The position numbers were made by a program, and so were the translations under genes. A DNA stretch of 64,000 bases from Plantibacter flavus. GTDB taxonomy: Bacteria; Actinomycetota; Actinomycetes; Actinomycetales; Microbacteriaceae. The stretch lies in the NCBI RefSeq assembly GCF_900177615.1, contig NZ_FXAP01000001.1, positions 874,825-938,824 on the forward strand. Reading direction: 5' to 3'. This document shows, piece after piece, positions 19,540-28,826 of this stretch. The notes beneath the pieces were generated by a model, which was not told the origin of the DNA, did not search any database, and worked only from the letters and a program-made list of their open reading frames with translations. The stretch's first letter is position 1. Every line of letters begins with the position of its first letter.

Positions 19540-20208
19540 TCAGCCGCGGGTCGAGCGGCGCCAGATCCGCCATCCGCCGATCTGGCGCTGCTCCGGCAAC
19601 GTCCACCCGAACCGGACGGCCAGGAGGCGGATCACCGCGGTCGAGGAGACGCCGACGATGGCCGCGATCCCGAGCGGCGCACCGAAAGTCACGGCGAGGA
19701 CGAGGAGGGCGGTCCCGACCGCGGCCGCCACGGCGTAGAGCGACCCGACGTGCATGAGGGCGACGGGGACACCGAGCATGACGTCGCGGAGCACCGATCC
19801 GCCGACGGCTGAGACCGTTCCGACGAAGATCGCCGGGATGACCGGCAAGCCGGCTGCCAGAGCCTTGGTGGAGCCGATCGCTCCGAACATGCCGATCGTC
19901 AGGGCGTCGAGACCGATGATGACGGGCCCGAGCCTCGTGATGGTGCGCAGCAGGAACATCCCGAGCAGTGCGGCTCCCGAGGCGACGGGGAGGTACCAGT
20001 TGTTCTGAAGGGACGCCGGCACCTGTCCGAGGAGGATGTCGCGGATCAGACCGCCACCGAGTCCGACGACGACGCCGATGATGGCGACGCCGAGCCAGTC
20101 GAGCTGACGATCCTGGAATCTGGCCGCGAACATCGCGCCCTGGACAGCGCCGATCGCGACCGCCGAGAGGTCGACCCACAGCGGAACGACGAAGAGGACC
20201 TCGTTCAC
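19540..20208 (-). CDS. TRIC-family (UPF0126/YicG) cation channel protein
   Basis: The 222-residue protein has seven hydrophobic segments in two repeats; each repeat carries the hallmark GGG/GGS-xxRD motif ([11 protein letters not shown] and [11 protein letters not shown]). Bacterial members of this family are trimeric channels conducting monovalent cations, older annotations call them glycine transporters. The GTG at 20208 is preceded by GGAG. It is convergent with the FtsX gene, only 6 bp between stops, and divergent from recO. Confidence 0.9.
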   Translation of the reverse strand: MNEVLFVVPLWVDLSAVAIGAVQGAMFAARFQDRQLDWLGVAIIGVVVGLGGGLIRDILLGQVPASLQNNWYLPVASGAALLGMFLLRTITRLGPVIIGLDALTIGMFGAIGSTKALAAGLPVIPAIFVGTVSAVGGSVLRDVMLGVPVALMHVGSLYAVAAAVGTALLVLAVTFGAPLGIAAIVGVSSTAVIRLLAVRFGWTLPEQRQIGGWRIWRRSTRG

Positions 20209-20279
20209 GGCTTCATCTCTCCAGGCACTCCTTCGATCCCCGACGGCGGTTCCCGGGTCACGTTGTCGGTGCGAGGCGG

Positions 20280-20285
20280 GATAAT
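20280..20285 (+). promoter_or_regulatory. Leaderless -10 element (GATAAT) of recO-uppS
   Basis: GATAAT lies 6 nt before the recO GTG 20292 and no Shine-Dalgarno is present. Confidence 0.6.
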
Positions 20286-20291
20286 CGATGC

Positions 20292-21029
20292 GTGCCGGTA
20301 TATCGAGACGAAGTGGTGGTGTTGCGGACCCACAAGCTCGGCGAGGCCGATCGCATCGTCACCATGCTCTCACGCAGCAGGGGCAAGATCCGGGCGGTCG
20401 CCAAGGGTGTCCGTCGCACCGGCTCGAAGTTCGGGTCCCGGCTCGAGCCGTTCATGGTCGCCGACGTCCAGTTCTACGAGGGCCGGAGCCTCGACACCAT
20501 CACCCAGGCCGAGTCGCTCGGTTCGTACGGCGCCGAGATCAGCGCCGACTACGGGAGCTACACGGCCGCCAGCGCGATGGTCGAGGCGGCCGATCGCCTG
20601 ACGGAGTCCGAGGGCTCCCTGCAGCAATACCTGCTGCTCGTCGGCGCTCTGCGGTCGCTCTCGAAGCATGAGCACGGTCCGCGGCTCACCCTCGACTCCT
20701 ACCTGCTCCGGGCGTTCTCGCTCGCCGGTTGGGCACCGAGCTTCGGCGCCTGCTCGAGGTGCGGCACGGAGGGTGAGTACTCGCACGTGGTCGTGCAGCT
20801 CGGCGGGGTCGTGTGCGACGACTGCGCGCCCTCGGGGAGCCCTCGCCTCGACACCGACACCCTCTCGCTCCTCGGAGCACTGCTCTCCGGCGACTGGGAG
20901 TACGCGGAGGGCGCCGCCGAGCAGACGGCCTCACGGGCGAGCGGGTTCACCGCCGCCTACGCGCAGTGGCATCTGGAGCGCGGCCTGCGGTCGCTCGCGC
21001 ACCTCGAACAGGATCGGAGCCGCGGATGA
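20292..21029 (+). CDS. recO: RecO, DNA repair and recombination mediator
   Basis: The 245-residue protein begins with an OB-fold ([19 protein letters not shown]) and has a zinc-binding pair of CXXC motifs, CSRC and CDDC, in the C-terminal helical domain. RecO works with RecR to load RecA on SSB-coated DNA and to anneal strands. Start GTG 20292 follows a -10 directly. The uppS gene overlaps by ATGA, a gene order common in Microbacteriaceae. Confidence 0.95.
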   Translation: MPVYRDEVVVLRTHKLGEADRIVTMLSRSRGKIRAVAKGVRRTGSKFGSRLEPFMVADVQFYEGRSLDTITQAESLGSYGAEISADYGSYTAASAMVEAADRLTESEGSLQQYLLLVGALRSLSKHEHGPRLTLDSYLLRAFSLAGWAPSFGACSRCGTEGEYSHVVVQLGGVVCDDCAPSGSPRLDTDTLSLLGALLSGDWEYAEGAAEQTASRASGFTAAYAQWHLERGLRSLAHLEQDRSRG

Positions 21030-21847
21030 CCCCGAAGCCCTACACCCACCGCGACGCGGTGCCGTTCAAACCGATCGATTGGACGGGCGAGGTCCCGCCC
21101 GAGTTCGCGAAGGGTGAGGTGCCGTCGCACGTCGCGATCGTCATGGACGGCAACGGCCGGTGGGCGAACCGACGCGGACTCACGCGCGTCGAAGGGCACA
21201 AGGCTGGCGAGGCCGCACTCCTCGACGTCGTGGCCGGTGCCCTGCAACTCGGCATCAAACACCTGTCGGTGTACGCGTTCTCGACGGAGAACTGGAAGCG
21301 CTCGCCCGACGAGGTCCGCTTCCTCATGGGGTTCAACCGCGAGGTGCTCCATCGACGGCGCGACCAACTGAACGAGTGGGGCGTGCGCGTGCGCTGGTCG
21401 GGGCGTCGGCCGCGGTTGTGGACCTCGGTCATCAAGGAGCTCCAGACGGCGGAAGAGCTGACGCGCGGCAACGACCGCCTGACGCTCACCATGTGCGTCA
21501 ACTACGGCGGGCGCAACGAGATCGTCGACGCGGTCCGCAGCATCGCCGACGACGTCGCCGCCGGCCGCATCAAGCCGTCGGCCGTCTCGGAGCGTCTCGT
21601 CCAGAGCCGGCTCTACCTACCCGACCTCCCGGATGTCGACCTCTTCGTCCGGAGCTCCGGGGAGCAGCGCACCAGCAACTTCCAGCTGTGGCAGTCGGCC
21701 TACGCGGAGATGGTCTTCCTCGACACCCTCTGGCCCGACTTCGGGCGGCGTCAGCTCTGGGAGGCCGTCGAGCGGTACGCCGGACGCGACCGCCGCTTCG
21801 GCGGGGCGCGCGACGTGCCCGACGCCCCGACGCCTTCGGGGGAATGA
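21026..21847 (+). CDS. uppS: UppS, isoprenyl (di-trans,poly-cis polyprenyl diphosphate) synthase
   Basis: The 273-residue cis-prenyltransferase has the catalytic MDGNGRWA with its Asp, then FSTENWKRS, and the C-terminal [20 protein letters not shown] and YAEMVFLD. It makes the C50 or C55 polyprenyl diphosphate carrier for peptidoglycan and glycan synthesis. Product length cannot be told from sequence. It overlaps recO by ATGA. Confidence 0.95.
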   Translation: MTPKPYTHRDAVPFKPIDWTGEVPPEFAKGEVPSHVAIVMDGNGRWANRRGLTRVEGHKAGEAALLDVVAGALQLGIKHLSVYAFSTENWKRSPDEVRFLMGFNREVLHRRRDQLNEWGVRVRWSGRRPRLWTSVIKELQTAEELTRGNDRLTLTMCVNYGGRNEIVDAVRSIADDVAAGRIKPSAVSERLVQSRLYLPDLPDVDLFVRSSGEQRTSNFQLWQSAYAEMVFLDTLWPDFGRRQLWEAVERYAGRDRRFGGARDVPDAPTPSGE

Positions 21848-21875
21848 CCGGCAGGTGTCGGTGGTTGGCCCTGAC

Positions 21876-22556
21876 ATGAGTGAACCCATCAAGATCGACA
21901 TCTGGTCCGACATCGCCTGCCCGTGGTGCTACATCGGCAAGCGCAAGTTCGAGCGGGGTGCGGCGGAGTTCGCACAGCTCGGCGACGGACGCGAGGTCGA
22001 GGTCGAGTACCACTCCTTCGAGCTGGCACCCGACACCCCGGTCGACTTCGACGGCACCGAGATCGACTTCCTCGTGAAGCACAAGGGCATGCCGGCCGAC
22101 CAGGTGCAGCAGATGCTCGATCGGGTGACGGGGATCGCCTCGGACGCCGGTCTCGAGTACGACTTCGGCATCCTCCAGCACACGAACACGGTGAAGGCGC
22201 ATGAACTGCTGCACCTCGCCAAGGCGGAGGGGAAGCAGCTCGAGATGACCGAGCGCCTCCTGCGGGCCTACTTCACCGAGGGCCGCCATGTCGGTCGCAT
22301 CGAGGACCTCGCCGACCTCGCCGTCGAGGTGGGGCTCGACCGGTCCGCCGTGGTCTCGGCGCTGGAATCCGGCCAGTACACGCAGGCGGTCCGCGAGGAC
22401 CAGGCGACGGCACAGGGGTACGGCATCCAGGGCGTCCCCTTCTTCGTCATCGACGGCGCCTACGGGGTGTCCGGGGCGCAGGAGGCGGCCGCGTTCACCC
22501 AGGTCCTCGAGCAGGTCTGGACCGAACGCGCGAGCACCGAGCCGGTGCAGGCGTGA
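21876..22556 (+). CDS. DsbA-family (FrnE-like) thiol oxidoreductase
   Basis: The 226-residue protein has a thioredoxin-fold active site CPWC (Cys15 and Cys18) after a short N-terminal strand, an inserted helical domain and the cis-Pro region GVPFFVIDGAYGVSGAQ. There is no signal peptide, so this is the cytosolic FrnE/YwbO-like branch rather than a secreted DsbA. The start ATG 21876 lies 28 bp after uppS. A 49-residue gene is coupled to its stop by GTGA. Confidence 0.92.
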   Translation: MSEPIKIDIWSDIACPWCYIGKRKFERGAAEFAQLGDGREVEVEYHSFELAPDTPVDFDGTEIDFLVKHKGMPADQVQQMLDRVTGIASDAGLEYDFGILQHTNTVKAHELLHLAKAEGKQLEMTERLLRAYFTEGRHVGRIEDLADLAVEVGLDRSAVVSALESGQYTQAVREDQATAQGYGIQGVPFFVIDGAYGVSGAQEAAAFTQVLEQVWTERASTEPVQA

Positions 22557-22702
22557 GCACGGAGACGACGTCCCCTGAGCGCAGCGTCGGTGATCAGCCG
22601 CCGGCGACGGTCCGGCCGGCGCTCCGACTCCTCGGGGGCGACGCCGTCGTCTGCGAGGGCGACAGTTGCCTCGTGCTCCCGCCGGAGCAGGCTCAGGACT
22701 GA
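22553..22702 (+). CDS. Small CX4C protein coupled to the DsbA-like gene (49 residues)
   Basis: GTG 22553 overlaps the stop of the DsbA-like gene (GTGA) and the frame runs 50 codons to TGA 22700-22702. The product has a disordered N-terminus rich in Thr, Ser and Pro, then LRLLGGDAVVCEGDSCLVLP with Cys34 and Cys39 as a CX4C pair. The translational coupling and the cysteine pair beside a thiol oxidoreductase support a real gene, perhaps a substrate or redox partner. No family is recognised. Its last 10 bp overlap the end of the convergent YbaK-like gene. Confidence 0.5.
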   Translation: MSTETTSPERSVGDQPPATVRPALRLLGGDAVVCEGDSCLVLPPEQAQD

Positions 22703-23211
22703 GGGTCCTCCGGCTCGGTGAGGTCCGCGGTGACGGCGCCGACGGCGGTGAGGTACTCCGCCGCGTCGACGAAGGCGCTCCACCCGTGCTCGCCGGCGCC
22801 GATCGAGATGCGCCCACCGCGCTCGAGGATGCGCTCGTCCGCGTAGACGGGGAGTGGAGCGCTCGCACCGAGGACGGTGATGGTGCCGCGCTCATAGCCG
22901 GTCGCCTGGAACGCGGTCGCCGCGTCCGGCATCGCGAGCTTGTTCACACCGAGCAGCGTGCGGAACGGCGGCCAGGAGATCTTGCGGCCGCCGGGCACGA
23001 GGGCGAAGAGGTAGTCGCCGCTGCGACGCTTCACGACGATCGTCTTGACGATGTCCGCTGGCTCGATGCCGAGTAGCTCCGCCGCCTCGTGGAGACTGCG
23101 CGCGGGCGGTCGCTCGACCAGCTCCACGTCGAGACCGAGTGCGGCGGCCGCTGCTCGGACGCGCTCGCGGCCGGGTGGCTGGAGGTCGGCGGGCGGGACG
23201 ACGTCTGACAT
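22693..23211 (-). CDS. YbaK/EbsC-family aminoacyl-tRNA deacylase
   Basis: The 172-residue protein has the YbaK fold signatures DIVKTIVVKR (conserved Lys), LFALVPGGRKISW and the Gly-rich region RILERGGRISIGAG. Family members clear mischarged Cys-tRNA(Pro) or related species in trans. ATG 23211 follows GAGGA. It is divergent from dusB, another tRNA-acting enzyme. Confidence 0.9.
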   Translation of the reverse strand: MSDVVPPADLQPPGRERVRAAAAALGLDVELVERPPARSLHEAAELLGIEPADIVKTIVVKRRSGDYLFALVPGGRKISWPPFRTLLGVNKLAMPDAATAFQATGYERGTITVLGASAPLPVYADERILERGGRISIGAGEHGWSAFVDAAEYLTAVGAVTADLTEPEDPQS

Positions 23212-23248
23212 GTGGTCCTCACTGGGCGCGGGAGCGCCGATCATCTGG

Positions 23249-23254
23249 GAGAAT
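23249..23254 (+). promoter_or_regulatory. -10 element (GAGAAT) of dusB
   Basis: GAGAAT lies 8 nt before ATG 23263 and 5 nt before an in-frame GTG 23260. No Shine-Dalgarno of its own is seen; a leaderless start at either codon is possible. Confidence 0.45.
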
Positions 23255-23262
23255 CGAGGGTG

Positions 23263-24423
23263 ATGTCTCTTCCTACCACGCTCTCGCAGCGCCCGAGCCT
23301 CGCGATCGGGCCCATCGTGCTCGACTCGCCGGTCGTGCTCGCCCCAATGGCCGGGATCACCAACACGGCGTTCCGTCGTCTGTGCCGTGAATACGGAGCC
23401 GGACTGTACGTCAGCGAGATGATCACCTCCCGTGCGCTCGTCGAACGCACGCCGGAGACCATGCGGCTCATCCAGCACCACGAGAGCGAGACGCTCCGCT
23501 CCATCCAGCTCTACGGCGTCGACCCGAAGACGGTGGCCGAGGCCGTCACCATGCTCGTCGCCGAGGATCGCGCCGACCACATCGACCTCAACTTCGGCTG
23601 CCCGGTGCCCAAGGTCACCCGCAAGGGCGGGGGAGCGGCGCTGCCCTGGAAGACCGGGCTCTTCCGCGACATCGTCGAGGGCGCTGTCCGTGCCGCCGGC
23701 GACGTCCCGCTCACGATCAAGATGCGCAAGGGCATCGACTCCGACCACCTCACCTACCTCGAGGCCGGCCGGATCGCCGAGGGCGCCGGTGTGGCGTCGA
23801 TCGCGCTGCACGCCAGGACCGCCGCCGAGTTCTACTCCGGCCACGCGGACTGGTCGGCGATCACCAAGCTCAAGGAGACGGTCACCTCGGTGCCGGTCCT
23901 CGGGAACGGCGACATCTGGTCGGGCGAGGACGCGCTCCGGATGGTCGACGAGACGGGCTGCGACGGCGTCGTCGTGGGCCGCGGTTGCCTCGGTCGCCCC
24001 TGGCTCTTCGGCGACCTCAGCTCGGCGTTCGCCGGCGAGGGCGGCAAGGCGGAGCCGTCCCTCGGCGACGTCGCGGCCGCGTTCCGGCGTCATGCCGAGC
24101 TCTTGGCCGAGTTCTTCGAGAGCGAGGAGCGCGGCTGCCGCGACATCCGGAAGCACGTCGCCTGGTACTTCAAGGGCTACCCGGTCGGCGGCGACCTCCG
24201 CGCGAGCCTCGCGACCGTGGAGTCGCTCGACCAGCTCGACGACCTGCTGGCGACCCTCGACTGGACGGCCCCGTACCCGGGCGCCGCGGCCGAAGGCCAG
24301 CGCGGGCGCGCCGGTACGCCGAAACGACCGGCACTACCGTACGGCTGGCTCGACTCGCAGTCGCTGGGAGCCGACGAGCAGACCGAGATCGCGGGAGCGG
24401 AACTGGACCACAGTGGCGGATAG
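23263..24423 (+). CDS. dusB: DusB, tRNA-dihydrouridine synthase
   Basis: The 386-residue flavoenzyme has APMAGITNTAFRRLC near the N-terminus, the catalytic Cys in NFGCPVPKVTRKGGG, the substrate-binding KMRKGID and the FMN phosphate site VVGRGCLGRPW. It reduces uridines in the tRNA D-loop using NADPH and FMN. ATG 23263 is chosen over GTG 23260 by similarity of N-termini. It overlaps dgt by 11 bp. Confidence 0.95.
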   Translation: MSLPTTLSQRPSLAIGPIVLDSPVVLAPMAGITNTAFRRLCREYGAGLYVSEMITSRALVERTPETMRLIQHHESETLRSIQLYGVDPKTVAEAVTMLVAEDRADHIDLNFGCPVPKVTRKGGGAALPWKTGLFRDIVEGAVRAAGDVPLTIKMRKGIDSDHLTYLEAGRIAEGAGVASIALHARTAAEFYSGHADWSAITKLKETVTSVPVLGNGDIWSGEDALRMVDETGCDGVVVGRGCLGRPWLFGDLSSAFAGEGGKAEPSLGDVAAAFRRHAELLAEFFESEERGCRDIRKHVAWYFKGYPVGGDLRASLATVESLDQLDDLLATLDWTAPYPGAAAEGQRGRAGTPKRPALPYGWLDSQSLGADEQTEIAGAELDHSGG

Positions 24424-25696
24424 CATCATCGAGCAGGGGAGCGTCTCCATGGACCGGGACGGCTACACCCTGCACGACGAAGAACGCTGGATGCCCGAGC
24501 ACCACTCGACGCGACGCTCCGACTTCGCCCGCGATCGTGCACGGCTCTTGCACTCCAGTGCCCTCCGGCGACTCGCCGCCAAGACCCAGGTGCTCAGCCC
24601 GACGAGTGGGGTCGACTTCGCCCGGAACCGGCTGACGCACTCGCTCGAGGTGGCTCAGGTCGGTCGCGAGCTGGCGGCCAGCCTCGACCTCGCTCCGGAC
24701 GTCGTCGACACGGCGTGCCTCGCACACGACCTCGGTCACCCGCCGTTCGGTCACAACGGCGAACGAGCCCTCAACGACTGGTCCGCCGCGATCGGCGGGT
24801 TCGAGGGCAACGCGCAGACCCTGCGGATCCTCACGCGCCTCGAATCCAAGGTCTTCGGTCCCGACGGCGAGCCGTACGGTCTGAACCTCACCCGCGCGAG
24901 CCTCGACGCCAGCTGCAAGTACCCGTGGCCGGCCGCGCAGTCGGTGCCGGATCCCGGTGGTCGCGCCAAGTTCGGGTTCTTCGACGAGGACTCGGCGGCC
25001 TTCCGCTGGTTGCGAGCCGGTGCTCCCGAGCGCGTCCGCTGCGTCGAGGCGCAGGTCATGGACCTCGCGGACGACATCGCCTACTCCGTGCACGACTTCG
25101 AGGACGCCGTGGTCGGGGAGTACATCGACCCGGCGTTCCTGAACGCCCGCGCAGGACACGACCGCCTCATCGACACCGCGCTGTCCTGGGCCGGCGACGA
25201 CTTCACCCACGACGACCTCGCCGCCGCCTTCGACCGGCTGCAGTCCTCGCACACCTGGATCACCGCCTGGGACGGCTCCCGGCGCGACCTCGGTCGGCTC
25301 AAGAACTTCACGAGCCAGATGATCGGTCGGTTCGCCGGTGCGGCGACCGCGGCCACCCGGGAGGCGTTCCCGCAGGCCAGCCTCGTGCGTTTCGGGGCTG
25401 ACGTCGTGGTGCCTCACGGCATCCAGGCCGAGATCGCCCTCCTCAAGGGGATCGTGGCCGCGTTCGTGATGTACAGCGACTCCCGCCAGCCGCTGTACGT
25501 CCGGCAGCGGGAGATCCTCATCGAACTGTCGGACGCGGTGTTCGCGCTCGGGGAGTCGGCCCTCGACGTCGGCTTCGCGGCGGACTGGCGGGCAGCCGGG
25601 TCCGATGCGGAACGCCGTCGCGTCGTCGTCGACCAGATCGCGAGCCTGACCGATCAGAGCGCCCTCTCCTGGCACGAACGGCACGTCGGCGCCTGA
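24413..25696 (+). CDS. dgt: Dgt, deoxyguanosinetriphosphate triphosphohydrolase-like protein
   Basis: The HD-domain protein has NRLTHSLEVAQVG and the metal-binding HDLGHPPFGHNGE. It probably converts dGTP or other dNTPs to deoxynucleosides and triphosphate. The frame from GTG 24413, overlapping dusB, gives 427 residues; ATG 24449 (415 residues) has a better ribosome site (AGGGGAG, 8-nt spacing) and is a serious alternative. The dusB-dgt-dnaG order is conserved in actinobacteria. A small hairpin (25697-25716) separates it from dnaG. Confidence 0.92.
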   Translation: MADSIIEQGSVSMDRDGYTLHDEERWMPEHHSTRRSDFARDRARLLHSSALRRLAAKTQVLSPTSGVDFARNRLTHSLEVAQVGRELAASLDLAPDVVDTACLAHDLGHPPFGHNGERALNDWSAAIGGFEGNAQTLRILTRLESKVFGPDGEPYGLNLTRASLDASCKYPWPAAQSVPDPGGRAKFGFFDEDSAAFRWLRAGAPERVRCVEAQVMDLADDIAYSVHDFEDAVVGEYIDPAFLNARAGHDRLIDTALSWAGDDFTHDDLAAAFDRLQSSHTWITAWDGSRRDLGRLKNFTSQMIGRFAGAATAATREAFPQASLVRFGADVVVPHGIQAEIALLKGIVAAFVMYSDSRQPLYVRQREILIELSDAVFALGESALDVGFAADWRAAGSDAERRRVVVDQIASLTDQSALSWHERHVGA

Positions 25697-25772
25697 CGCT
25701 CCTCCACACGGGAGCGGGTCTCCGACTCCACTGCGCGGAGGCTCTCAGGGATGGACGATGGACGCACGAGAC

Positions 25773-25778
25773 TAGGAT
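25773..25778 (+). promoter_or_regulatory. Leaderless -10 element (TAGGAT) of dnaG
   Basis: TAGGAT lies 6 nt before the dnaG ATG 25785 with no Shine-Dalgarno. Confidence 0.6.
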
Positions 25779-25784
25779 CGAAGC

Positions 25785-27659
25785 ATGGCCGGACGGATTC
25801 GACAGAGCGATGTTGAAGAGGTCAAGGCACGCACCAACATCGGCGACGTCGTCGGCGACTACGTCTCGCTGAAGTCCGCCGGCGTCGGTTCGCTGAAGGG
25901 CTTGTGCCCCTTCCACGACGAACGCAGCCCGAGCTTCCACGTGCGCCCCACGGTCGGGCTGTACCACTGCTTCGGCTGTGGCGAGAGCGGCGACGTCTAC
26001 AGCTTCCTGCAGAAGATGGACCACGTGACGTTCGCGGAGTCGGTGGAACGTCTCGCGCAGCGCATCGGGTACCCGCTCAGCTACGAGGAGGGCGGCGGCA
26101 AGGTCGACCACGGCAACCGGGCGCGGCTCTTCGCCGCCAACCAGGCTGCCGCCGAATACTTCCAGCAGCAGCTCCACGACGGCGACGCCGACCTCGGGCG
26201 GCGGTTCCTCGGCGAACGCGGCTTCGACGCCGCCGCCGCCGACCACTTCGGGATCGGGTTCGCGCCTGCCGGCTGGGACCATCTCATGAAGGCCCTGCGG
26301 TCGCGCGGATTCTCCGACGAGGAGATGCTCGCGGCCGGGCTCGTGTCGAGCGGCGACCGCGGGGTCTACGACCGGTTCCGCGGACGCCTCATCTGGCCCA
26401 TCCGCGACACGACCGGGCAGGTGCTCGGCTTCGGCGCCCGGCGCCTCCGCGACGACGACAAGGGGCCGAAGTACCTCAACACCCCCGAGACGGCGATCTA
26501 TCACAAGGCGCAGGTCCTCTACGGACTCGACCTCGCCAAACGCGACATCTCGCGCGGCAAGCGCGTCGTCGTCGTCGAGGGGTACACCGACGTCATGGCC
26601 TGCCACCTGGCGGGGGAGACCACTGCGGTGGCGACCTGCGGGACCTCGTTCGGGGTCGACCACATCAAGATGATCCGCCGCGTCATGGGCGACGACTCCG
26701 CCACCGGCGAGGTCATCTTCACGTTCGACCCTGACGAGGCCGGGCAGAAGGCCGCGACGCGTGCGTTCGGCGAGGAGAAGCGGTTCTCCGCCCAGACGTA
26801 CGTCGCCGTGTCCTCCGACGGCCTCGATCCCTGCGACCTCCGCCTCAACCGCGGCGACGGCGCCATCCGGAAGCTCGTCGACGGCCGCGAGCCGATGTTC
26901 GAGTTCATCATCCGGCGGACGCTGGCGGGCTTCGACCTCGAGACGGTCGAGGGTCGCGTCGGCGCACTCCGCGCGGCCGCGCCGGTCGTCGCCGAGATCC
27001 GCGACCCTTCGCTCCGTCCCGGGTACACCCGGGTGCTCGCGAAGCAGCTCGGCATGGAACTCGACGAGGTGGCCCGCGCCGTGCGGGCCGCTGGTGGTGC
27101 CGCCGCAGGTGGCTCGCAGAACTCCGCACGAGACGCCCGCCAGCAGGGCCCTGGCGCACCAGCTGCAGAGCCGCCGCGCGAGCGACAGGCCTCGCTCAAC
27201 GACCTGCCCAAGGATCCGTCGACGCGCCTCGAGCAAGACGCGCTCCGTGCGATCCTGCAGCTGCCCCAGCACCTCGAACGCCCCATGCTGGAGCGCGCGG
27301 TCCAGAGCTCGGTCGCCAACAGTTCCCTCGCCGTGGTGCGCGACGCCATGAGTGTGAGCCTGGACCACCTCGGGACGAACGCCTGGCTCGAGACCGTCAT
27401 CGCACAGGTCCCACCCGGCTTCGACGGACTGGTGCGTGAGCTCGGGGTGTCCCCGCTCCCCGAGACGAACGAGGAGAAGCTGCCGAGCTACGTCCGGGAC
27501 ATCGCGCGGGCGCTGATCGACCGCGACCTCCTCGGCCGCAAGGCGGCGCTGCTCGGGTCGTTGCGTCGCACCGACCCCCGCGACGAGTCCCATCGGGAGA
27601 TCACCCGGCAGCTCGCGGACGTGGAGGCGGAACGGCGTGCGCTCCGCGCCGAGGCCTGA
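25785..27659 (+). CDS. dnaG: DnaG, DNA primase
   Basis: The 624-residue primase has an N-terminal CHC2 zinc finger (Cys41, His44, Cys62, Cys65; CPFHDERSPSF and YHCFGCGESGD), the catalytic core with a TOPRIM domain (VVVVEGYTDVMA near residue 263 and FTFDPDEAG) and a C-terminal DnaB-binding region after a low-complexity linker (residues about 440-470). It makes RNA primers for replication. Confidence 0.97.
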   Translation: MAGRIRQSDVEEVKARTNIGDVVGDYVSLKSAGVGSLKGLCPFHDERSPSFHVRPTVGLYHCFGCGESGDVYSFLQKMDHVTFAESVERLAQRIGYPLSYEEGGGKVDHGNRARLFAANQAAAEYFQQQLHDGDADLGRRFLGERGFDAAAADHFGIGFAPAGWDHLMKALRSRGFSDEEMLAAGLVSSGDRGVYDRFRGRLIWPIRDTTGQVLGFGARRLRDDDKGPKYLNTPETAIYHKAQVLYGLDLAKRDISRGKRVVVVEGYTDVMACHLAGETTAVATCGTSFGVDHIKMIRRVMGDDSATGEVIFTFDPDEAGQKAATRAFGEEKRFSAQTYVAVSSDGLDPCDLRLNRGDGAIRKLVDGREPMFEFIIRRTLAGFDLETVEGRVGALRAAAPVVAEIRDPSLRPGYTRVLAKQLGMELDEVARAVRAAGGAAAGGSQNSARDARQQGPGAPAAEPPRERQASLNDLPKDPSTRLEQDALRAILQLPQHLERPMLERAVQSSVANSSLAVVRDAMSVSLDHLGTNAWLETVIAQVPPGFDGLVRELGVSPLPETNEEKLPSYVRDIARALIDRDLLGRKAALLGSLRRTDPRDESHREITRQLADVEAERRALRAEA

Positions 27660-27710
27660 CGCGGACGGCCTCCTCCGAGCGTGGCACGTGGCGCCGCCGG
27701 GATCGCCGGA

Positions 27711-27716
27711 TACACT
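27711..27716 (+). promoter_or_regulatory. Possible -10 (TACACT) of the lone ABC ATPase gene
   Basis: GATACACT contains TACACT 45 bp before ATG 27762. The -35 region is weak. This gene has a normal leader with GGAAGGAGAGG. Confidence 0.45.
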
Positions 27717-27761
27717 CGATGGCGATCCGGTGGCTCCCCGTGCACCGGAAGGAGAGGTCTC

Positions 27762-28610
27762 ATGAAGCACCCAGAGCAGGACGGACCGGCGGTCCGGGCG
27801 AGTGATCTGAGCGTCGACTACGCCGCGCACGGCGTGAGTCCGAGCAATCGAGCGCTGGACGGCATCAGCTTCGAGCTGCCCGTCGGCGGCTCGCTCGGGG
27901 TCATCGGCAGCTCGGGCTCGGGGAAGAGCACGCTCCTGCGGGTGCTGTCCGGTCGCCACCTGAGCGGAGCGGATTCACGTCCGTTCGTGTCCGGCGGCGA
28001 CGCGAGCACGCTCGGTCGCTCCATGCGCAAGGTGGGCCGCAGGGAACTCACGAAGCTCACGTTCGAGGTGTCGCTGCTCGAGCAGGAGGCCGGTGCGCAT
28101 CTGAAGCCCGAGCTCACCGTCACGGAGCTCATCTCGGAACCGGTCCTCGAGCGCGACAAGAAGTTCAGCGAGCGGGCGCTCGGCGTCCGGGTCGCCACGC
28201 TGCTGGACGCCGTGCAGATGCCGCTCTCCAGCCTCGACAAGTACCCCTATGAGCTGAGCGGCGGTCAGCGACAGCGCATCGCCATCGCACGCGCCCTCGT
28301 CCTCGGCCCGAAGGTGTTCATCGCCGACGAACCGATGGCCGGCATCGACATCACGGTCCGGCACACGGTGACCGAGTTGCTCGACGGGTTCCGACGCGAC
28401 GGCGGCACGGTCATCGTCGTGACACACGACCTCGCGATGCTCCGCGAGGTGACCGACGACGTTCTGGCGCTCCACCAATCGCGGGTCGTGGGCTACGGCC
28501 CGATCGACGCGATGCTCGCCGATCCGCCGCACGAGTTCCTTGCGGCGCTCGCCCAGTCGGGCGGCACCGAGACCCAGTACGAGACGCCCGAGGCCGTCGG
28601 CATCGATTGA
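27762..28610 (+). CDS. Stand-alone ABC ATP-binding protein (Opp/Dpp-like)
   Basis: The 282-residue ATPase has Walker A GSSGSGKST (49-57), signature LSGGQRQR (165-172), Walker B VFIADEP (185-191) and a switch His in VVTHD. Features such as ELTVTELISEPVL and the C-terminal PPHEFLAALA resemble oligopeptide/dipeptide ATPases (DppD/DppF). No permease or binding protein is nearby; flanking genes are dnaG and a tRNA. It may serve a permease encoded elsewhere. Start ATG 27762 follows GGAAGGAG. Confidence 0.88.
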   Translation: MKHPEQDGPAVRASDLSVDYAAHGVSPSNRALDGISFELPVGGSLGVIGSSGSGKSTLLRVLSGRHLSGADSRPFVSGGDASTLGRSMRKVGRRELTKLTFEVSLLEQEAGAHLKPELTVTELISEPVLERDKKFSERALGVRVATLLDAVQMPLSSLDKYPYELSGGQRQRIAIARALVLGPKVFIADEPMAGIDITVRHTVTELLDGFRRDGGTVIVVTHDLAMLREVTDDVLALHQSRVVGYGPIDAMLADPPHEFLAALAQSGGTETQYETPEAVGID

Positions 28611-28622
28611 TCGCGTGTCGAT

Positions 28623-28650
28623 TTGGAGTCTGCGAATCCTTTGCTACAGT
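28623..28650 (+). promoter_or_regulatory. tRNA-Asn promoter
   Basis: TTGGAG (28623-28628) and TACAGT (28645-28650) are separated by 16 bp, about 55 bp before the tRNA 5' end. Confidence 0.6.
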
Positions 28651-28704
28651 AGATACGCGCTGCAACGCAGAGGCCGGATTCGTCCGGCCGGTCGAAGCAC
28701 GTAT

Positions 28705-28777
28705 TCCTCGATAGCTCAATTGGCAGAGCAATCGACTGTTAATCGATAGGTTGTTGGTTCGAGTCCAACTCGAGGAG
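28705..28777 (+). tRNA. tRNA-Asn (GTT)
   Basis: A 73-nt cloverleaf folds with acceptor TCCTCGA/TCGAGGA, anticodon stem ATCGA/TCGAT, loop CTGTTAA with anticodon GTT at 28738-28740, and TTCGAGT in the T arm. The discriminator is G; CCA is not encoded. Confidence 0.97.
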
Positions 28778-28784
28778 CTGCACA

Positions 28785-28816
28785 GAATCCCTCGGTCCAT
28801 ACGGACCGAGGGATTC
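28785..28816 (+). terminator. tRNA-Asn terminator, perfect 14-bp stem
   Basis: GAATCCCTCGGTCC (28785-28798) pairs perfectly with GGACCGAGGGATTC (28803-28816) around an ATAC loop, 7 bp after the tRNA. Confidence 0.85.
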
Positions 28817-28826
28817 GTCGTTTGAT

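Noticed and set aside
24170-25684. Minus-strand frame of about 500 codons opposite dgt
   Set aside because: Antisense shadow of dgt; no family features.
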